In this document: positions 1 through 7,876 of the stretch, one piece after another
Numbering within the stretch: position 1 is the stretch's first letter
How the letters are laid out: every line of letters begins with the position of its first letter
Assembly (NCBI RefSeq): GCF_048595215.1
Contig: NZ_JBMDWJ010000296.1
Location: 1-19,246, forward strand
Reading direction: 5' to 3'
Origin: Siphonobacter sp048595215
GTDB taxonomy: Bacteria > Bacteroidota > Bacteroidia > Cytophagales > Spirosomataceae
DNA: 19,246 nucleotides
Made by a program: the position numbers and the translations under genes
Notes under the pieces: model-generated
What the model was told of the DNA's origin: nothing
Database searches by the model: none
Seen by the model: the letters and a program-made list of their open reading frames with translations, nothing else

Positions 1-20
1 TTTCTACATTAATGTAGAAA
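1..20. repeat. Perfect 20-bp palindrome upstream of the first gene
   Basis: The first 20 bases, TTTCTACATTAATGTAGAAA, are their own reverse complement with no spacer, and the palindrome ends 14 bases before the ATG at 35. It may extend further to the left, outside the window. Its position suits a dimer-binding operator or the stem of an upstream terminator. No T-run follows it on the plus strand, which makes a terminator for a plus-strand gene less likely. The palindrome is seen directly; its function is inference. Confidence 0.6.
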
Positions 21-34
21 GAACCTTCACCTCT

Positions 35-553
35 ATGAAATGGCTTTATACGAGCATAGTAATTTTGATATTTTCTTCCCTGTCTTACGCCCAGCGGACG
101 TCCCGATTTGAATCCAGTTTGTTCGTTGAAAAGCTTACTTATTTCATCCATGGACGTACGGTTGATGCCGGTTCGGACTGGAAAGGATATTACCTGCCCG
201 CACAAGCGAACGGATTTCGCCTGACTTCCGTAAACGGCTGGGTTTTTAAAGAAATCATTCATACGGGCTTGGGACTTAGTTACGCCCGAATCGCGGGAAT
301 CAAGGGTATGATGGCTTTTGCCGACCTGCGGGCAGACTTTTCTACTAAATGTTTCACACCGTATTTTTACCTGAATCCCGGCTATTCTCATTTCTGGAAT
401 CAGTACGAAGGGGGTACGGCTACCTTTCTATTTGAAACGGGTTTGGGTGCTAGTTATCGACTTAAAGGTAAAAGCCGTATACTCGCCTCCGTGGGCCTGT
501 TAGGCATGCAACAGAAAGGTTACCTTACGGGTAAAATCGGGTGTACCTTTTAA
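35..553 (+). CDS. Small exported protein, probable outer-membrane beta-barrel
   Basis: This 172-aa protein begins with a clear signal peptide (MKWLYTSIVILIFSSLSYAQ), probably cleaved after SYA, with the Gln that commonly follows the cleavage site in Bacteroidota. The mature part has alternating hydrophobic and aromatic/glycine-rich stretches (for example GLGLSYARIAG, FLFETGLGASYRL) and ends in Phe, as outer-membrane barrel proteins often do. It therefore probably sits in the outer membrane as a small 8-strand-type barrel. I do not recognise a named family and assign no substrate. It lies 40 bp before a second small barrel-like gene on the same strand and is probably co-transcribed with it. 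The start is the first ATG after the palindrome at 1-20 and directly precedes the signal peptide. Confidence 0.75.
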   Translation: MKWLYTSIVILIFSSLSYAQRTSRFESSLFVEKLTYFIHGRTVDAGSDWKGYYLPAQANGFRLTSVNGWVFKEIIHTGLGLSYARIAGIKGMMAFADLRADFSTKCFTPYFYLNPGYSHFWNQYEGGTATFLFETGLGASYRLKGKSRILASVGLLGMQQKGYLTGKIGCTF

Positions 554-593
554 AATTCATTCATTAATACGATTCAGTTCACCAACCCATCCA

Positions 594-1178
594 ATGATTA
601 AATCTACTTTTTACGTAGGGCTTCTTTTCTTCGTTACGGCTTTTACTGGGAAAGCGTATGCACAGGACCGTACCCAGAACGGACGTACCGGGGGACTTCC
701 GTCCCGGGACGGATTTTGGTTATCCCTGGCCGGTGGAGGTGCCGTCGGGCAAACCAAATTTGCTAATCTAACGGGGGCCGTTGCTTACGAGTTTAAAAAA
801 AAACCAACGCTCGTTACCCTCCGTTGTGCGTATAATCTGGGACTTTTCGAAGAGGAAAGCCTAACACCCCTAATTAAAGTGGGGGATGTAGGTTTACTCT
901 ACGGCTACAAAGTGGGGAAGTTTCGTTTTTCGGCGGGTGTAGGTGCGGTATGGGGTACTGATCGTGGGGCTTATAAATACTACGTTTCCGATCCATTACT
1001 CTACGGAAATAATGTGTACGAAAGCCTGGACTATACGACCATTGGCTTGCCTACCGAAATTCGATTTATTACGGGAGGAAAAGATTTAGCAATCGGTCTG
1101 ACAGCTTTTGGCAATGTAAACGCCAAACGTTCTTTTTTCGGTTTAAACCTCGCCTTTTACCTGGGTGAACTCAAATAA
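594..1178 (+). CDS. Small exported protein, probable outer-membrane beta-barrel
   Basis: The product has 194 aa. Residues 1-23 form a signal peptide (MIKSTFYVGLLFFVTAFTGK then AYA), with cleavage expected before Gln24. The mature chain has regular beta-strand-like stretches rich in Gly and aromatic residues (VGLLYGYKVGKFRFSAGVGA) and a final strand (FFGLNLAFYLGELK). This is typical of outer-membrane-beta-barrel-domain hypotheticals in Bacteroidota. It follows the 35-553 gene by 40 bp. The two proteins are similar in architecture, but I see no clear sequence identity. The gene faces the LytTR regulator at 1240 tail to tail across 61 bp. That gap contains only a short inverted repeat (ACAGT-tct-ACTGT, 1184-1196), too weak to call a terminator. 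Function is unknown. Confidence 0.75.
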   Translation: MIKSTFYVGLLFFVTAFTGKAYAQDRTQNGRTGGLPSRDGFWLSLAGGGAVGQTKFANLTGAVAYEFKKKPTLVTLRCAYNLGLFEEESLTPLIKVGDVGLLYGYKVGKFRFSAGVGAVWGTDRGAYKYYVSDPLLYGNNVYESLDYTTIGLPTEIRFITGGKDLAIGLTAFGNVNAKRSFFGLNLAFYLGELK

Positions 1179-1239
1179 ATTAGACAGTTCTACTGTATGT
1201 CATGAAACCAAAAGTATCCATACGTTAACTTCAGTAATA

Positions 1240-2022
1240 TCATTGATTCAGCCAATGCTTAAATGAAGGAGCTTTGTCCTTACTAATGATAATATCCAGC
1301 GGTTCGTACGTGCCGATTTGTACTTTCAGCTTGCCATTGAAGTAATTATGAATACTTCGAATACTGCCTACGTGAATAATGTACTGGCGATTGGCCCGGA
1401 AGAAATGCTGCGGATTTAAATCAATTTCCAGCTCTTCGAGCGTATGCGGAATCATTGTTTTGTCACCGCTTTTCGTGTGGGCGAAGGTGAGCTTGGCCTC
1501 CGAGAAAAAGAACTCAATATCCTCCACCAGTAACGTCGTGTAGCCGTCGCGGTAGGGTAGCAAAAACCGCTGTCGGGATGGTTTCATCTGCTTCTGATAT
1601 AAGGCCAGAAACTCGGCATAAAGCGTAGCCGGGTCGGTGGTGGGTTGGGTAGGGTGCAGCTGATCGAACTTATCCAGGGCCTGGGCTAATTCATCGGCGT
1701 CAATGGGTTTTAGCAAATAATCAATGCTGGTAACCTTGAAGGCCATCATCAGGTACTCATCGTAGGCTGTCGTAAAAACAATAGGGCTACTGACGGGTAC
1801 CTGCGAGAAAATGTCGAAACAAATGCCATCCGCCAGCCGAATATCCATAAAAATTAACGGAGGTTTCGGCTGCGTTTTCAGCCAGGCTACGCTTTCGCTA
1901 ACGGTACCCAATACCGCCAGTACCTGATGATTTGGGCGGAGGCTTTGCAGCAGTCGAATCAGACGGTTCACATTGGCTTGTTCGTCTTCAATAATCAAAC
2001 AGGACAAAAGGCTCGTATTCAT
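1240..2022 (-). CDS. LytTR-family response regulator
   Basis: This 260-aa protein has an N-terminal receiver domain (about 1-125) and a C-terminal LytTR DNA-binding domain (about 150-258). The receiver shows the acidic pair Glu12-Asp13, the phosphoacceptor Asp60 in LIFMDIRLADG, the switch Thr near 84-85 (VFTTAYDEY) and the conserved Lys106 in DYLLKPIDADE. The LytTR part carries the typical FLLPYRDGYTTLLVEDIEFF opening and the FFRANRQYIIHVGSI motif. Its ATG overlaps the stop of the histidine kinase gene as ATGA (2019-2022), so the two are translationally coupled and form a two-component pair. As the last gene of the efflux operon, it presumably controls that operon and perhaps others once phosphorylated. 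The targets are inferred, not seen. Confidence 0.93.
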   Translation of the reverse strand: MNTSLLSCLIIEDEQANVNRLIRLLQSLRPNHQVLAVLGTVSESVAWLKTQPKPPLIFMDIRLADGICFDIFSQVPVSSPIVFTTAYDEYLMMAFKVTSIDYLLKPIDADELAQALDKFDQLHPTQPTTDPATLYAEFLALYQKQMKPSRQRFLLPYRDGYTTLLVEDIEFFFSEAKLTFAHTKSGDKTMIPHTLEELEIDLNPQHFFRANRQYIIHVGSIRSIHNYFNGKLKVQIGTYEPLDIIISKDKAPSFKHWLNQ

Positions 2023-3158
2023 TCGTACGTAGTGCTCAGGCTAAGACTGGATTGCGGGGCGTGGGGAAAATCAAATAAGGGGAGTTCTACCCAGAAGTGC
2101 TGACCATCGGCGTTTACCATTGGTACCTGACTGGAAAGAATGCGATACCGATTCTTGATGTTTTCCAGTCCTAAACCCGAAGAGGGCAGCGGCGTCGGAA
2201 AGGGCTGGATGTTGTTGGTCACGCACAGGCGATTGCCCACTTGTTTGATACGAATAGTTAAGGGTTCGGCTAGGGTTGCCCGGTTGTGCTTGATGGCATT
2301 TTCAATCAATAGCTGAATGGAAATGGGTGGAATCCACTTATGACCTAGTGTCGGATTGAGATCCAGTTCAATCAGCACCTGCTGCCCGTGCCGGATGCCA
2401 ATCAGATATTGATACGCTTTGACGAAGGCAATCTCGTCCTTCAGGGGTACTAAATCCTGCTTCATGTTCTGAATCATGTAGCGGTACACCTTGGCCAGTT
2501 TATCCAGAAAAAGGGAAGCCTTAGATGGATTTTCCAGAATCAGTTCGGATAAGGTACTGAAGTTGTTAAAAAGGAAATGCGGATCGAGCTGAAGCTTGAG
2601 CGATTGTAACTCCGCCTGCAGGGCCATTTCTTTCAGTTCCAGCGTCTTTACTTTCAGCTCGGCCGCTTCTTCCAGCGTGGTTTTCCAGCGGTTTAACAGA
2701 TAATAACCCGTATGATAGGTGCTCACCATCAGAGCTACAATCAGATTGACGACTAGAAACTGCCAGGCTTCCAGTACTTCTTTGGGCGTGGGCGTTTCCG
2801 GATAAATCCAGGCGTATACCTGATCCTCGATCAACAGAATGATCACACTAGCCAGTAGTGTACAGACGGTCTGAACCACAAACCGCAGGAGCGGTGAGCT
2901 GGACCAGGGGAACCAGCCTTCCAGTCCGTCGGCAATACCGATACTCACTTCAATCAGCAGCCAGCAAAACAGGAAGGTGATGGTCAGATCCGTCGCCCAC
3001 TGTTTGCAGACGAGCGTACTCCCAATATTCCAGAGCGAACTTTCCGGATTAATGAGGTAGTACAGCACGTGAATAGCCAGCATGACTACGGGAGTCAGGG
3101 CGAGTCGAATGTACCGTTTGTAGGTACGACGATCCAGATGCAAAGGAGTGCCAGGCAT
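2019..3158 (-). CDS. LytS-type sensor histidine kinase (His_kinase family)
   Basis: This 379-aa inner-membrane kinase has about four membrane segments (near 20-37, 57-75, 92-112 and 133-155), then a coiled-coil linker (160-190) and the catalytic region. The phosphorylated His is His194 in the family motif LQLDPHFLFNNFSTLSELI. The ATP-binding N-box is QLLIENAIKHN (about 282-292) and the G-box is SSGLGLENIKNRYRIL (326-341). This is the YehU/LytS-like class that pairs with LytTR regulators. The longest open frame starts at 3218, but that would overlap the channel gene by 47 bp. The ATG at 3158 lies 13 bp after that gene's stop and is the likelier start. Only a short periplasmic part is visible, so the signal is probably sensed in or at the membrane. 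Confidence 0.92.
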   Translation of the reverse strand: MPGTPLHLDRRTYKRYIRLALTPVVMLAIHVLYYLINPESSLWNIGSTLVCKQWATDLTITFLFCWLLIEVSIGIADGLEGWFPWSSSPLLRFVVQTVCTLLASVIILLIEDQVYAWIYPETPTPKEVLEAWQFLVVNLIVALMVSTYHTGYYLLNRWKTTLEEAAELKVKTLELKEMALQAELQSLKLQLDPHFLFNNFSTLSELILENPSKASLFLDKLAKVYRYMIQNMKQDLVPLKDEIAFVKAYQYLIGIRHGQQVLIELDLNPTLGHKWIPPISIQLLIENAIKHNRATLAEPLTIRIKQVGNRLCVTNNIQPFPTPLPSSGLGLENIKNRYRILSSQVPMVNADGQHFWVELPLFDFPHAPQSSLSLSTTYE

Positions 3159-3171
3159 ACGCTTCTTGGAA

Positions 3172-4572
3172 TTAACGCCAGCCACCGCCCAAAGCTCGGT
3201 AGAGCTCAATGGTAGCACTGGCTTTTTCGCGTTCTAGTTGGGTGACGGCCAGTCGGGACTGCAAGTAATTACTTTGGGCGGTAATAATTTCCAGATAATT
3301 CGCCATACCATTTTTAAACAGTAGCTCCGTTGAGCCAATGCCTTCTTCGAGGGCTTGTCGCCGGTTGGTGGCCGATGCAATCTGTTCTTCGAGTTTCTGG
3401 TTGGCTACCAGGGCATTCGATACTTCCATGTAACCCGTGAGTACGGCCTGTTGAAAGGTAATGGCTGCCCGTTCCTGATCAATACGAGCCTGCTCCACCT
3501 GGGTCCTCAGCTGGCGACGCTGGAAGATAGGCTGAGTAAGTCCTCCGGCAATATTCCAGAAAAACGATCCCGGCACACTCAGCCAGTTCGAAGCCTGGAA
3601 GGAAGTAAGACCACTCTGAGCGGTAATGAGTAAGCGAGGGTACAGGGCCGTTTGAGCAATACCCAGCCGGGCATTGGCCGAGCGAAGGGCGTATTCGGCC
3701 GCGTGAATATCGGGTCGGGCCGCCAGTAGCGACACCTCGTAACCACCTTTGGGGTTAATCGTAAATTCCGGACCGGTATGTACCTGACGTAGAATTCCTT
3801 TGGCGTACTGCCCGCAGAGCAGACTCAAGGCGTTTTCCTGTTGAATAATGCTTTGCTGGATTTGCGGAATCAGTTGCTTGGTGGCTTCCAGTTGAGCTTT
3901 AGCCTGCTGAATGGCCAGTTGGGTCGCTTCTCCGACGCGGTACTGGATGTTCGTAATGCGTACGGTAGAGTCACTCAACTCCTGACTATGGACGGCAATT
4001 TTGAGCTGTTCATCCAGCATCAATAAATTGTAAAACCCACTGGCTACATCAGCCACCAGCCGCGTTTGTACGCCACGTTTGATTGCTTCGTTTTGAAGCA
4101 AATCCGACAAGGCTTGTTCTTTTTGTCGTCTAACCCGTCCCCAGAGATCAATTTCCCAGTTCAGGCCCATATTCAGACTAAAGTCGCTGACATTTAGCGT
4201 ACCAATAAAAGCTTCATTCCCTAAACCCGCGAAGCTGTTCCGGGCCGTTCGGTTGCGACTCACCTGCAATTGGGCGTTCAGATCGGGCAGGTAATTGAGT
4301 TTTACCTGCCTCAACGTAGTCTGAGCGTATTCAATGTTTTTAATGGCAATTCGCAAATCATTATTGGACGTCAGGGCTGTATCAATCAACGCCTGAAGCA
4401 GGGGATTGGCGAAAAAATCCCGGAGGTGAGGCAGCGTAGCCAGGCTGGAATCGGCGGGCTGATCGTTGCGAAACTGCCGGGGCGTCTGGGTATCGGGGCG
4501 TTTGAAATCCTTACTCACCCGGCAGGCGGTAAGCAGAACAAACACGAGTACTATGGAATAAAAGGCTTTCAT
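3172..4572 (-). CDS. RND efflux outer-membrane channel lipoprotein (OprM/NodT type)
   Basis: The 466-aa protein begins with a lipoprotein signal peptide whose lipobox is LLTAC, making Cys17 the lipidated residue. Two outer-membrane-efflux repeats follow, with long helical hairpins. Hallmarks are GLNWEIDLWGRVRRQ after the first beta-region, a YNLLMLDEQLKIA-type helix, and AARPDIHAAEYALRSANARL opening the second repeat. The length matches the NodT/OprM subfamily. It should form the TolC-like outer-membrane exit duct for the RND pump encoded upstream. The spacing is 117 bp after the pump gene and 13 bp before the histidine kinase gene, all on the minus strand. The channel type is clear; the substrate range cannot be read from the sequence. 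Confidence 0.95.
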   Translation of the reverse strand: MKAFYSIVLVFVLLTACRVSKDFKRPDTQTPRQFRNDQPADSSLATLPHLRDFFANPLLQALIDTALTSNNDLRIAIKNIEYAQTTLRQVKLNYLPDLNAQLQVSRNRTARNSFAGLGNEAFIGTLNVSDFSLNMGLNWEIDLWGRVRRQKEQALSDLLQNEAIKRGVQTRLVADVASGFYNLLMLDEQLKIAVHSQELSDSTVRITNIQYRVGEATQLAIQQAKAQLEATKQLIPQIQQSIIQQENALSLLCGQYAKGILRQVHTGPEFTINPKGGYEVSLLAARPDIHAAEYALRSANARLGIAQTALYPRLLITAQSGLTSFQASNWLSVPGSFFWNIAGGLTQPIFQRRQLRTQVEQARIDQERAAITFQQAVLTGYMEVSNALVANQKLEEQIASATNRRQALEEGIGSTELLFKNGMANYLEIITAQSNYLQSRLAVTQLEREKASATIELYRALGGGWR

Positions 4573-4575
4573 GTG

Positions 4576-4591
4576 CTAATCAATCGATTAG
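4576..4591. repeat. Short inverted repeat before the channel gene
   Basis: CTAATC-AATC-GATTAG is a 6-bp perfect inverted repeat with a 4-base spacer, lying three bases upstream of the channel start codon at 4572. It sits within the 117-bp gap after the RND pump gene, the largest gap in the operon. It could be a weak hairpin covering the ribosome-binding region of the channel gene. The repeat is visible; any role is speculative. Confidence 0.35.
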
Positions 4592-4689
4592 ATAAGGGAA
4601 ATGTTGATGGAAGCAAACCCCGAACCCGCCTCACAGGCCAGCAAAAACGGGCCGGAGCTTACTACTCATCTATCGTTAACCTGGCTTTT

Positions 4690-7600
4690 CTACGCGTGTA
4701 CAGGCTGGGGCCGGGAGCGTTTCCGGCTTATTTTTTCCTGTAAAGATTGGCAAAGGACAAACAGGAGTGGAATAATCAGCAGTCCCAGTAGGACTCCGGT
4801 GATCATTCCTCCCGCCGCACTGGTACTGATGGAACGGTTCCCTACGGCGGAGGACCCCGTCGCAAACATCAGCGGAATCAAACCGGCCACAAAGGCTAGC
4901 GAAGTCATCAAGATGGGGCGGAAACGTTGCCGGGCTCCTTCCACGGCTGCCTCCACAATACCCAGACCCGATTGTCGGGCTTTGAGGGCAAACTCAACGA
5001 TCAGAATCGCATTTTTAGCCAGCAATCCAATCAACATGATCAGTCCAATCTGCACGTAAATGTTGTTGGTAATACCCGCCATGCCGATGGCCAGATACAC
5101 GCCCAGCAAACCCGTCGGAATGGATAATATAACGGCCAGGGGCAGCAGATAGCTCTCGTACTGAGCCGCCAGCAGGAAGTAGGTGAACACCACACACATA
5201 CCAAATATGAGTACCATCTGGCCCGCGGATTCTTTTTCTTCCCGGCTCAGCCCACTCCATTCGTAGCCGTAGCCCGCGGGTAATTTCGCCTGGAGAATAC
5301 GCTCGGTGGCGTCCATGCTTTGGCTGTTGCTGTAACCTTCCTTCGCCAGAATATTGACGGTAATGCTGTTAAACAAGTTGTAGCGGTTGACCACGTCGGG
5401 GCCGTATACCTTGTTTAAGCGAACCAGCGTACCAATCGGGATCATCTGACCACTGGCATTTTTGACAAAGACCTGATTTAGGGATTCTTCATCCATCCGG
5501 AACTGGCCTTCGGCTTTGACGTTCACTCGGTAGAATTTTCCGAAGCGAACGAAATCACTCGACTGGGCACCGCCGTAGAAGAGTTGTAGCGTCGTCATGA
5601 CCTCGCGGGGCGTAGTACCCAGCTGGTAGGCTTTATCCTCATCGACAATCACCTCAAACTGTGGGAAGTCACTGCGGAAGGTGGTGAACGCTGCCCCAAT
5701 GGTTGGGTCCTGATTCAGGGCTCCAATGATTTGCTGAGCCTGGGTATTAAAGCTGCTTAGTTCACCGCCCGTCTTATCCTGTAGCACAAGTTCCGAGCCG
5801 TTTACGCTACCAAAACCTTCCACGGGAGGCGAGCGGAAAAGACTGAAATCTCCTTCCTTCACGTTGGCCAGCCGCTGGTTCATGGCTTCGATAATCTCGT
5901 TCATATCCTGAATTTCTCCACGATCCTTAATCGCTTTCAGGCGAATGAAGCCGACGGCGTAGGCGGGACCGGCACTGTTACTCAGCAGGTTAAAGCCGGA
6001 TACGCTCGTCACGGATTCTACTTCCGGCATTTTCTTAACGGCCTGATCGATGCGGCGAATAGCGGCAGTCGTGAATTTCAGGTTGGTGCCCGGCGGTAAG
6101 GAAAGCGAATAGACAATGAAGCGATCGTCTTCGTTGGGTACGAAATCCTTGGGTGCCCGGCTCATCAGGAAAAAGGCCAGACCAGTAACTAGAGCCAAGG
6201 CGGCAATCCCCACCCATTTGCGGGCAATGAGAAACTGGATGCTGCGGATGTACTTGGACGTCAGGTTGTCGAAACCTGCGTTGAAGGCTGTCACAAAGCG
6301 TTGACTGAAATTCTGCTTGGGCGTCTGACCGTGCGTATTTTTCAGAAACAGGGCACACAGGGCCGGACTCAGCGTCAGGGCGTTAACGGCTGAAATCAGA
6401 ATGGCACTCGCCAGCGTAAAGGCAAACTGCTTGTAGAAAATCCCCGCCGGACCGTTCATAAAGCCTACGGGAAGGAATACGGCCGCCATCACCATGGTAA
6501 TCGATAAAATGGCTCCCGTAATTTCCTGCATGGCTGAAACCGTAGCCTGTTCGGGCTCCAGGTGTTCTTTTTCCATTTTGGCGTGAACGGCTTCTACCAC
6601 GACAATGGCATCATCCACGACAATCCCAATGGCCAGTACCAGGGCAAAAAGCGTCAGTACGTTGATAGAAAAGCCGATGATCTGCAAAAAGAAAAAGGTA
6701 CCCACAATGGCCACGGGCACGGCAATCGCCGGAATCAGCGTAGACCGCCAGTCCTGCAAAAACAGAAAGACGACGATAAATACGAGGATAAAGGCCTCCA
6801 CCAGCGTTTGCTTCACCTGATCGATGGATTGATCGAGGCGTTCTTTCACGCTTTGAATGATGTCGTACTGCACGCCCTTGGGAAAGCGTTTACTACTTTC
6901 ATCGAGGGTTTTACGAACGGCAATTTCAATTTCATTGGCATTGGAGCCGCTGACCTGCTGAATGGCCAGGGTAACGGCTGGCTTGCCGTCTTCTTTGTTA
7001 TCGCTGTCGTAAAAAGCGGAACCGAACTCAATGCGGGCCACATCCCGAAGCCGGAGTAACGATCCGTCGGGTTTGGCTTTCAGAATGATGTGTTCAAACT
7101 CTTCGGGCTTGTTGAGTTTGCCCTTGTATTTGACAATGTATTGCAGGGGAGCCTTCGATTCTTCACCCAGTTTTCCCGGCGAAGCTTCCAGACTACTGTT
7201 GGCAATGGCGGTTTCAATATCCTGTGGAACGAGGTTGTTTACCGTCAGCTTTTGCGGGTTCAGCCAGATTCGCATCGAGTAGTCCTTACTCCCGAAAATC
7301 TGCACGTTTCCTACCCCTTTGATCCGCTTAAGTGCCGGTACCAGGTTAATTTTGGCGTAGTTCTGAAGAAAAAGCTCGTTAAACTTGGCCGAATCCTGAC
7401 TCATCACGTTAAAGAACATGATGTTACTGTTCTGCTGTTTGATGGTCGTAATCCCCGCCCGAATTACTTCCGCGGGAATCTGACTGTTCACCTGAGCCAC
7501 CCGGTTCTGTACGTTTACGGCCGCCTGATCGGGGTTCGTACCCTGATTAAAGATGACCTGAATGGAAAAGGAACCATCGCTACCCGCCGTAGACTTGATG

Positions 7601-7830
7601 TACTGCATGTTTTCCACGCCGTTGATGGATTCTTCCAGAGGCGTGATCACCGAACGCGTCACGCTTTCACTGTTTCCACCGGGGTAAAGACCGGATACGT
7701 AAATGGTAGGCGGGGCAATGTCGGGGAACTGCATGACCGGCAGCTGCGTCAGGGAAATAAGTCCCAGCAGCACCAGTACAATGGAGATGACCGTGGCCAG
7801 TACGGGCCTATGAATAATTTTTTGAAGCAT
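4690..7830 (-). CDS. RND multidrug efflux pump, HAE1 family (AcrB-like)
   Basis: This 1046-aa protein has the usual length of hydrophobe/amphiphile RND pumps such as AcrB. It opens with the typical N-terminus (IIHRPVLATVISIVLVLLG, then QLPVMQFPDIAPPTIYV). Proton-relay residues are present: Asp406-Asp407 in TM4 (IGIVVDDAIVVVEAVH) and Lys939 in TM10 (LLAKNAILIVEFALK). The periplasmic porter and docking regions (about 40-335 and 560-870) and the twelve expected membrane segments are recognisable. It should work as an inner-membrane trimer exporting toxic or amphiphilic compounds by proton antiport, with the adaptor encoded just upstream and the channel just downstream. The C-terminus (RKRSRPQPVHA) is basic and cytoplasmic. 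No lesions were seen. Substrates cannot be predicted. Confidence 0.97.
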   Translation of the reverse strand: MLQKIIHRPVLATVISIVLVLLGLISLTQLPVMQFPDIAPPTIYVSGLYPGGNSESVTRSVITPLEESINGVENMQYIKSTAGSDGSFSIQVIFNQGTNPDQAAVNVQNRVAQVNSQIPAEVIRAGITTIKQQNSNIMFFNVMSQDSAKFNELFLQNYAKINLVPALKRIKGVGNVQIFGSKDYSMRIWLNPQKLTVNNLVPQDIETAIANSSLEASPGKLGEESKAPLQYIVKYKGKLNKPEEFEHIILKAKPDGSLLRLRDVARIEFGSAFYDSDNKEDGKPAVTLAIQQVSGSNANEIEIAVRKTLDESSKRFPKGVQYDIIQSVKERLDQSIDQVKQTLVEAFILVFIVVFLFLQDWRSTLIPAIAVPVAIVGTFFFLQIIGFSINVLTLFALVLAIGIVVDDAIVVVEAVHAKMEKEHLEPEQATVSAMQEITGAILSITMVMAAVFLPVGFMNGPAGIFYKQFAFTLASAILISAVNALTLSPALCALFLKNTHGQTPKQNFSQRFVTAFNAGFDNLTSKYIRSIQFLIARKWVGIAALALVTGLAFFLMSRAPKDFVPNEDDRFIVYSLSLPPGTNLKFTTAAIRRIDQAVKKMPEVESVTSVSGFNLLSNSAGPAYAVGFIRLKAIKDRGEIQDMNEIIEAMNQRLANVKEGDFSLFRSPPVEGFGSVNGSELVLQDKTGGELSSFNTQAQQIIGALNQDPTIGAAFTTFRSDFPQFEVIVDEDKAYQLGTTPREVMTTLQLFYGGAQSSDFVRFGKFYRVNVKAEGQFRMDEESLNQVFVKNASGQMIPIGTLVRLNKVYGPDVVNRYNLFNSITVNILAKEGYSNSQSMDATERILQAKLPAGYGYEWSGLSREEKESAGQMVLIFGMCVVFTYFLLAAQYESYLLPLAVILSIPTGLLGVYLAIGMAGITNNIYVQIGLIMLIGLLAKNAILIVEFALKARQSGLGIVEAAVEGARQRFRPILMTSLAFVAGLIPLMFATGSSAVGNRSISTSAAGGMITGVLLGLLIIPLLFVLCQSLQEKISRKRSRPQPVHA

Positions 7831-7845
7831 ATCGGGAAAGAATAC

Positions 7846-7863
7846 GCCGGTAAGGGTACCGGC
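7846..7863. repeat. Intercistronic hairpin between adaptor and pump genes
   Basis: GCCGGTA-AGGG-TACCGGC is a perfect 7-bp, GC-rich stem with a 4-base loop. It lies in the 46-bp gap between the adaptor stop (7877) and the pump start (7830). No T-run follows it in the minus-strand sense, so it is not an obvious intrinsic terminator. It could stabilise or process the mRNA, or adjust pump expression relative to the adaptor. Confidence 0.5.
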
Positions 7864-7876
7864 TGCACTACATCAT

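Noticed and set aside
1184..1196. ACAGT-tct-ACTGT inverted repeat as terminator between convergent genes
   Set aside because: The stem is only 5 bp and has no adjacent T-run.
3159..3218. N-terminal extension of the histidine kinase
   Set aside because: It would overlap the channel gene by 47 bp; the ATG at 3158 gives a normal 13-bp gap.
4270..5059. Overlapping plus-strand frames of 157 and 152 codons
   Set aside because: They are antisense to the 3' end of the pump gene and the 5' end of the channel gene, both well supported by family motifs.
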